Positions 14,545 to 16,144 of a DNA stretch of 16,144 bases are shown one piece after another. The position numbers were made by a program, and so were the translations under genes. The stretch's first letter is position 1, and every line of letters begins with the position of its first letter. A model generated the notes under the pieces. That model had not been told where the DNA came from. It made no database searches and was given only the letters and a program-made list of their open reading frames with translations. Source of the stretch: Firmicutes bacterium AM31-12AC (GTDB lineage: Bacteria; Bacillota; Clostridia; Lachnospirales; Lachnospiraceae); contig QUJA01000050.1 of the NCBI GenBank assembly GCA_003480425.1, positions 1 through 16,144 of the forward strand. The letters are read 5' to 3'.

Positions 14545-16092
14545 ATGAAGAAAGTGATACGAACATCGGATTTTCCAATCGTACGTACAAAACAGGGGAA
14601 ACTTCATGGATATCAGGAAGATGATGTATTTCACTTTTATGGAATCCGATATGGAAGAGCAAAAAGATTTCAGCTTCCTGAACCGGAACCAAAATGGGAT
14701 GGAATCCGGGATGCAAAAGCTTATGGTTACATTTGTCCATTGATGCCGGAAGAGGAACAGCCGGAGGAGAGCCCGATGGCAGCACCGGGAAATTCCTTTG
14801 AGATGCAGCATGTGTACTGGCCGATGAAAGAGCAGTGCTTATATTTGAATGTTTGGACGAAACATCTCGATAAAGAAGCAAAGAAACCAGTTATGGTATG
14901 GCTGCATGGAGGCGGCTTCTCTTGTGGTTCATCTATAGAAATTCCAGTGTACAATGGTCATAACCTTTGTGATTATGGCGATGTTGTAATAGTAAATTTG
15001 AATCACAGGCTGAATTGTCTTGGATTTTTGGACTTGAGTTCTTTTGGTGAAAAATATAAATATTCTGGATGCGTCGGAATGGCAGATATTGTATTAGCCC
15101 TTCAATGGGTGAGAGATAATATTGAAGCATTTGGTGGAGATCCGGATAATATAACAGTAGCAGGGCAATCCGGCGGTGGTGGAAAGGCAACAGCTTTGTT
15201 ACAGATGCCACCGGCAGACGGACTCTACCACAAAGTGATTTCACAAAGCGGAGCACTTCGCAATCGACCGGATACAAACATTGCAGATGAGAAAAAACAC
15301 TGGCAGACACTTGGAGAAAAGACAGTTGAAGTACTTGGTTTAACTAAGAAAAATATTGATAGCATCGATGAGATCCCGTATGAAACATTGGCAGAAGCTG
15401 TAGTGCAGGCCGGAAAAGAATTGGGAATGCCACAAGGAATGATGCTTTTTGAACCTTCACCTGTAGAAGGATATTATGAAGGTCTTGCGAGTATTGTAGG
15501 ATTCAGGGAAGAAACAAAACAGATTCCGGTTATGGCAGGAACAGTGTTGGGCGAATTTTCATTCATGCATTATCTGGGAGATAAAAAACAATATACCGAA
15601 GTAGAAAAATATAATATTCTTGAACAGACATATGGGAAGTATACCATGAGCATTATAAAGGAGTTCCGAGAACTTTATCCCAAATTAGATATTTTATATG
15701 CACTTAGTGTAGATACATTATTTCGCCTACAGACACTTGCATTTTTAAATCAACGTTCTCAGTTTTCAAAAGCAAAATGTTATAACTATATGATGAATTT
15801 CATTATTCCATATATGGATGGTCTTGCTCCGTGGCATTGTAGCGATATTCCATATGTATTTCGTAATGTTGAAATGGAACCGGCACATTGTACAGGATAT
15901 CAATATGCAGAAAAACTTCAGAAAAAAATTAGTAAGGCATGGGTTGCTTTTATGAAAAAAGGAAACCCATCAACAAGATCCTTGAGATGGAGCCCATATA
16001 CAAAGGAACATCCTAATAGGATGATATTTGCAGAAGAATGCGGTATAGAAGAAAAGGATGATACTAAATTATTGAAACTTATCAGCAGGTAA
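14545..16092 (+). CDS. Type B carboxylesterase (alpha/beta hydrolase), last gene of the opp operon
   Basis: A 515-aa esterase of normal family length with no signal peptide, so cytoplasmic. It has the family opening GKLHGYQEDDVFHFYGIRYG, the EQCLYLNVWTK segment near 96-106 and the oxyanion loop HGGGF at 121-125. The nucleophile elbow is GQSGG with S209; most family members have GESAGG. The acid is probably E337 in AGTVLGEFSF and the base H431 in WHCSDIPYVF. It should hydrolyse carboxylic esters; acetyl, feruloyl or xenobiotic esters are possible and the sequence does not choose. The start is 13 bp after the oppF stop with only a weak AGAGA ribosome site, so translation may depend on coupling. 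Position implies it acts on cargo of the transporter. Confidence 0.9.
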   Translation: MKKVIRTSDFPIVRTKQGKLHGYQEDDVFHFYGIRYGRAKRFQLPEPEPKWDGIRDAKAYGYICPLMPEEEQPEESPMAAPGNSFEMQHVYWPMKEQCLYLNVWTKHLDKEAKKPVMVWLHGGGFSCGSSIEIPVYNGHNLCDYGDVVIVNLNHRLNCLGFLDLSSFGEKYKYSGCVGMADIVLALQWVRDNIEAFGGDPDNITVAGQSGGGGKATALLQMPPADGLYHKVISQSGALRNRPDTNIADEKKHWQTLGEKTVEVLGLTKKNIDSIDEIPYETLAEAVVQAGKELGMPQGMMLFEPSPVEGYYEGLASIVGFREETKQIPVMAGTVLGEFSFMHYLGDKKQYTEVEKYNILEQTYGKYTMSIIKEFRELYPKLDILYALSVDTLFRLQTLAFLNQRSQFSKAKCYNYMMNFIIPYMDGLAPWHCSDIPYVFRNVEMEPAHCTGYQYAEKLQKKISKAWVAFMKKGNPSTRSLRWSPYTKEHPNRMIFAEECGIEEKDDTKLLKLISR

Positions 16093-16107
16093 GTCAAGTG
16101 TGCCTGT

Positions 16108-16144
16108 TAGGGACGGGGTTAGTGGCTTTTTGCTCGCAAAAAGC
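16108..16144 (+). repeat. GGGACGG-family repeat with terminal hairpin, right-edge copy
   Basis: TAGGGACGGGGTTAGTGGC (16108-16126) runs into a perfect 9-bp hairpin GCTTTTTGC (16125-16133) / GCAAAAAGC (16136-16144) with a 2-nt loop. It sits 15 bp after the esterase stop and is the inverted counterpart of the left-edge copy at 1-27. The palindrome may continue past the window edge. It could serve as the 3' end of the opp operon. Confidence 0.75.

Overview
The window looks like chromosomal DNA of a gut Firmicute, most likely Lachnospiraceae (Blautia / Dorea / Mediterraneibacter type). This rests on the low GC, AGGAGG ribosome-binding sites, a short-lipobox Ser-rich lipoprotein, and the gene mix: an Fe-S old-yellow-enzyme oxidoreductase, an AraC-GH39 fusion, a GH43 beta-xylosidase and an Opp-type ABC operon. 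Genus assignment is inference. No rRNA, tRNA, CRISPR array or transposase gene was found, and every gene appears intact.

Layout. (1) 1-3394: an MFS transporter followed 82 bp later by a 657-aa FMN/4Fe-4S/FAD ene-reductase-like protein, probably one transcript. (2) 3539-7797: a divergent pair, with an AraC regulator fused to a GH39-like domain on the minus strand and an intracellular GH43 beta-xylosidase on the plus strand. (3) 7907-8676: a small ABM-domain protein (minus) and a 79-aa HPr-like protein (plus) with its own strong terminator. (4) 8951-16092: a compact six-gene plus-strand operon of lipoprotein SBP, two permeases, two ATPases and a type B carboxylesterase. Gaps inside it are short and oppD/oppF overlap.

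The striking feature outside genes is a family of short palindromic repeats with a GGGACGG core, often followed by GTGGCTTTTT. At least eight full or degenerate copies lie only at transcription-unit borders: both ends of the window, the convergent junction near 3.4-3.5 kb, the divergent junction near 6.05-6.16 kb and the convergent junction near 7.8-7.9 kb. None lies inside the opp operon. One perfect 25-bp inverted pair brackets the AraC-GH39 gene, one copy supplies that gene's stop codon, and one copy is a 22-bp-arm hairpin that probably terminates two converging genes.

Functionally, the AraC-GH39 protein probably senses a xyloside-like ligand: its glycosidase domain keeps the nucleophile region but has lost the acid/base motif. 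It probably controls the adjacent beta-xylosidase. The Opp system with its esterase may import and de-esterify peptides or ester-decorated oligosaccharides. The MFS plus ene-reductase pair may take up and reduce an alpha,beta-unsaturated carbonyl compound such as a hydroxycinnamate, bile acid or steroid. A joint role in using esterified plant xylan is possible but is inference from proximity only.
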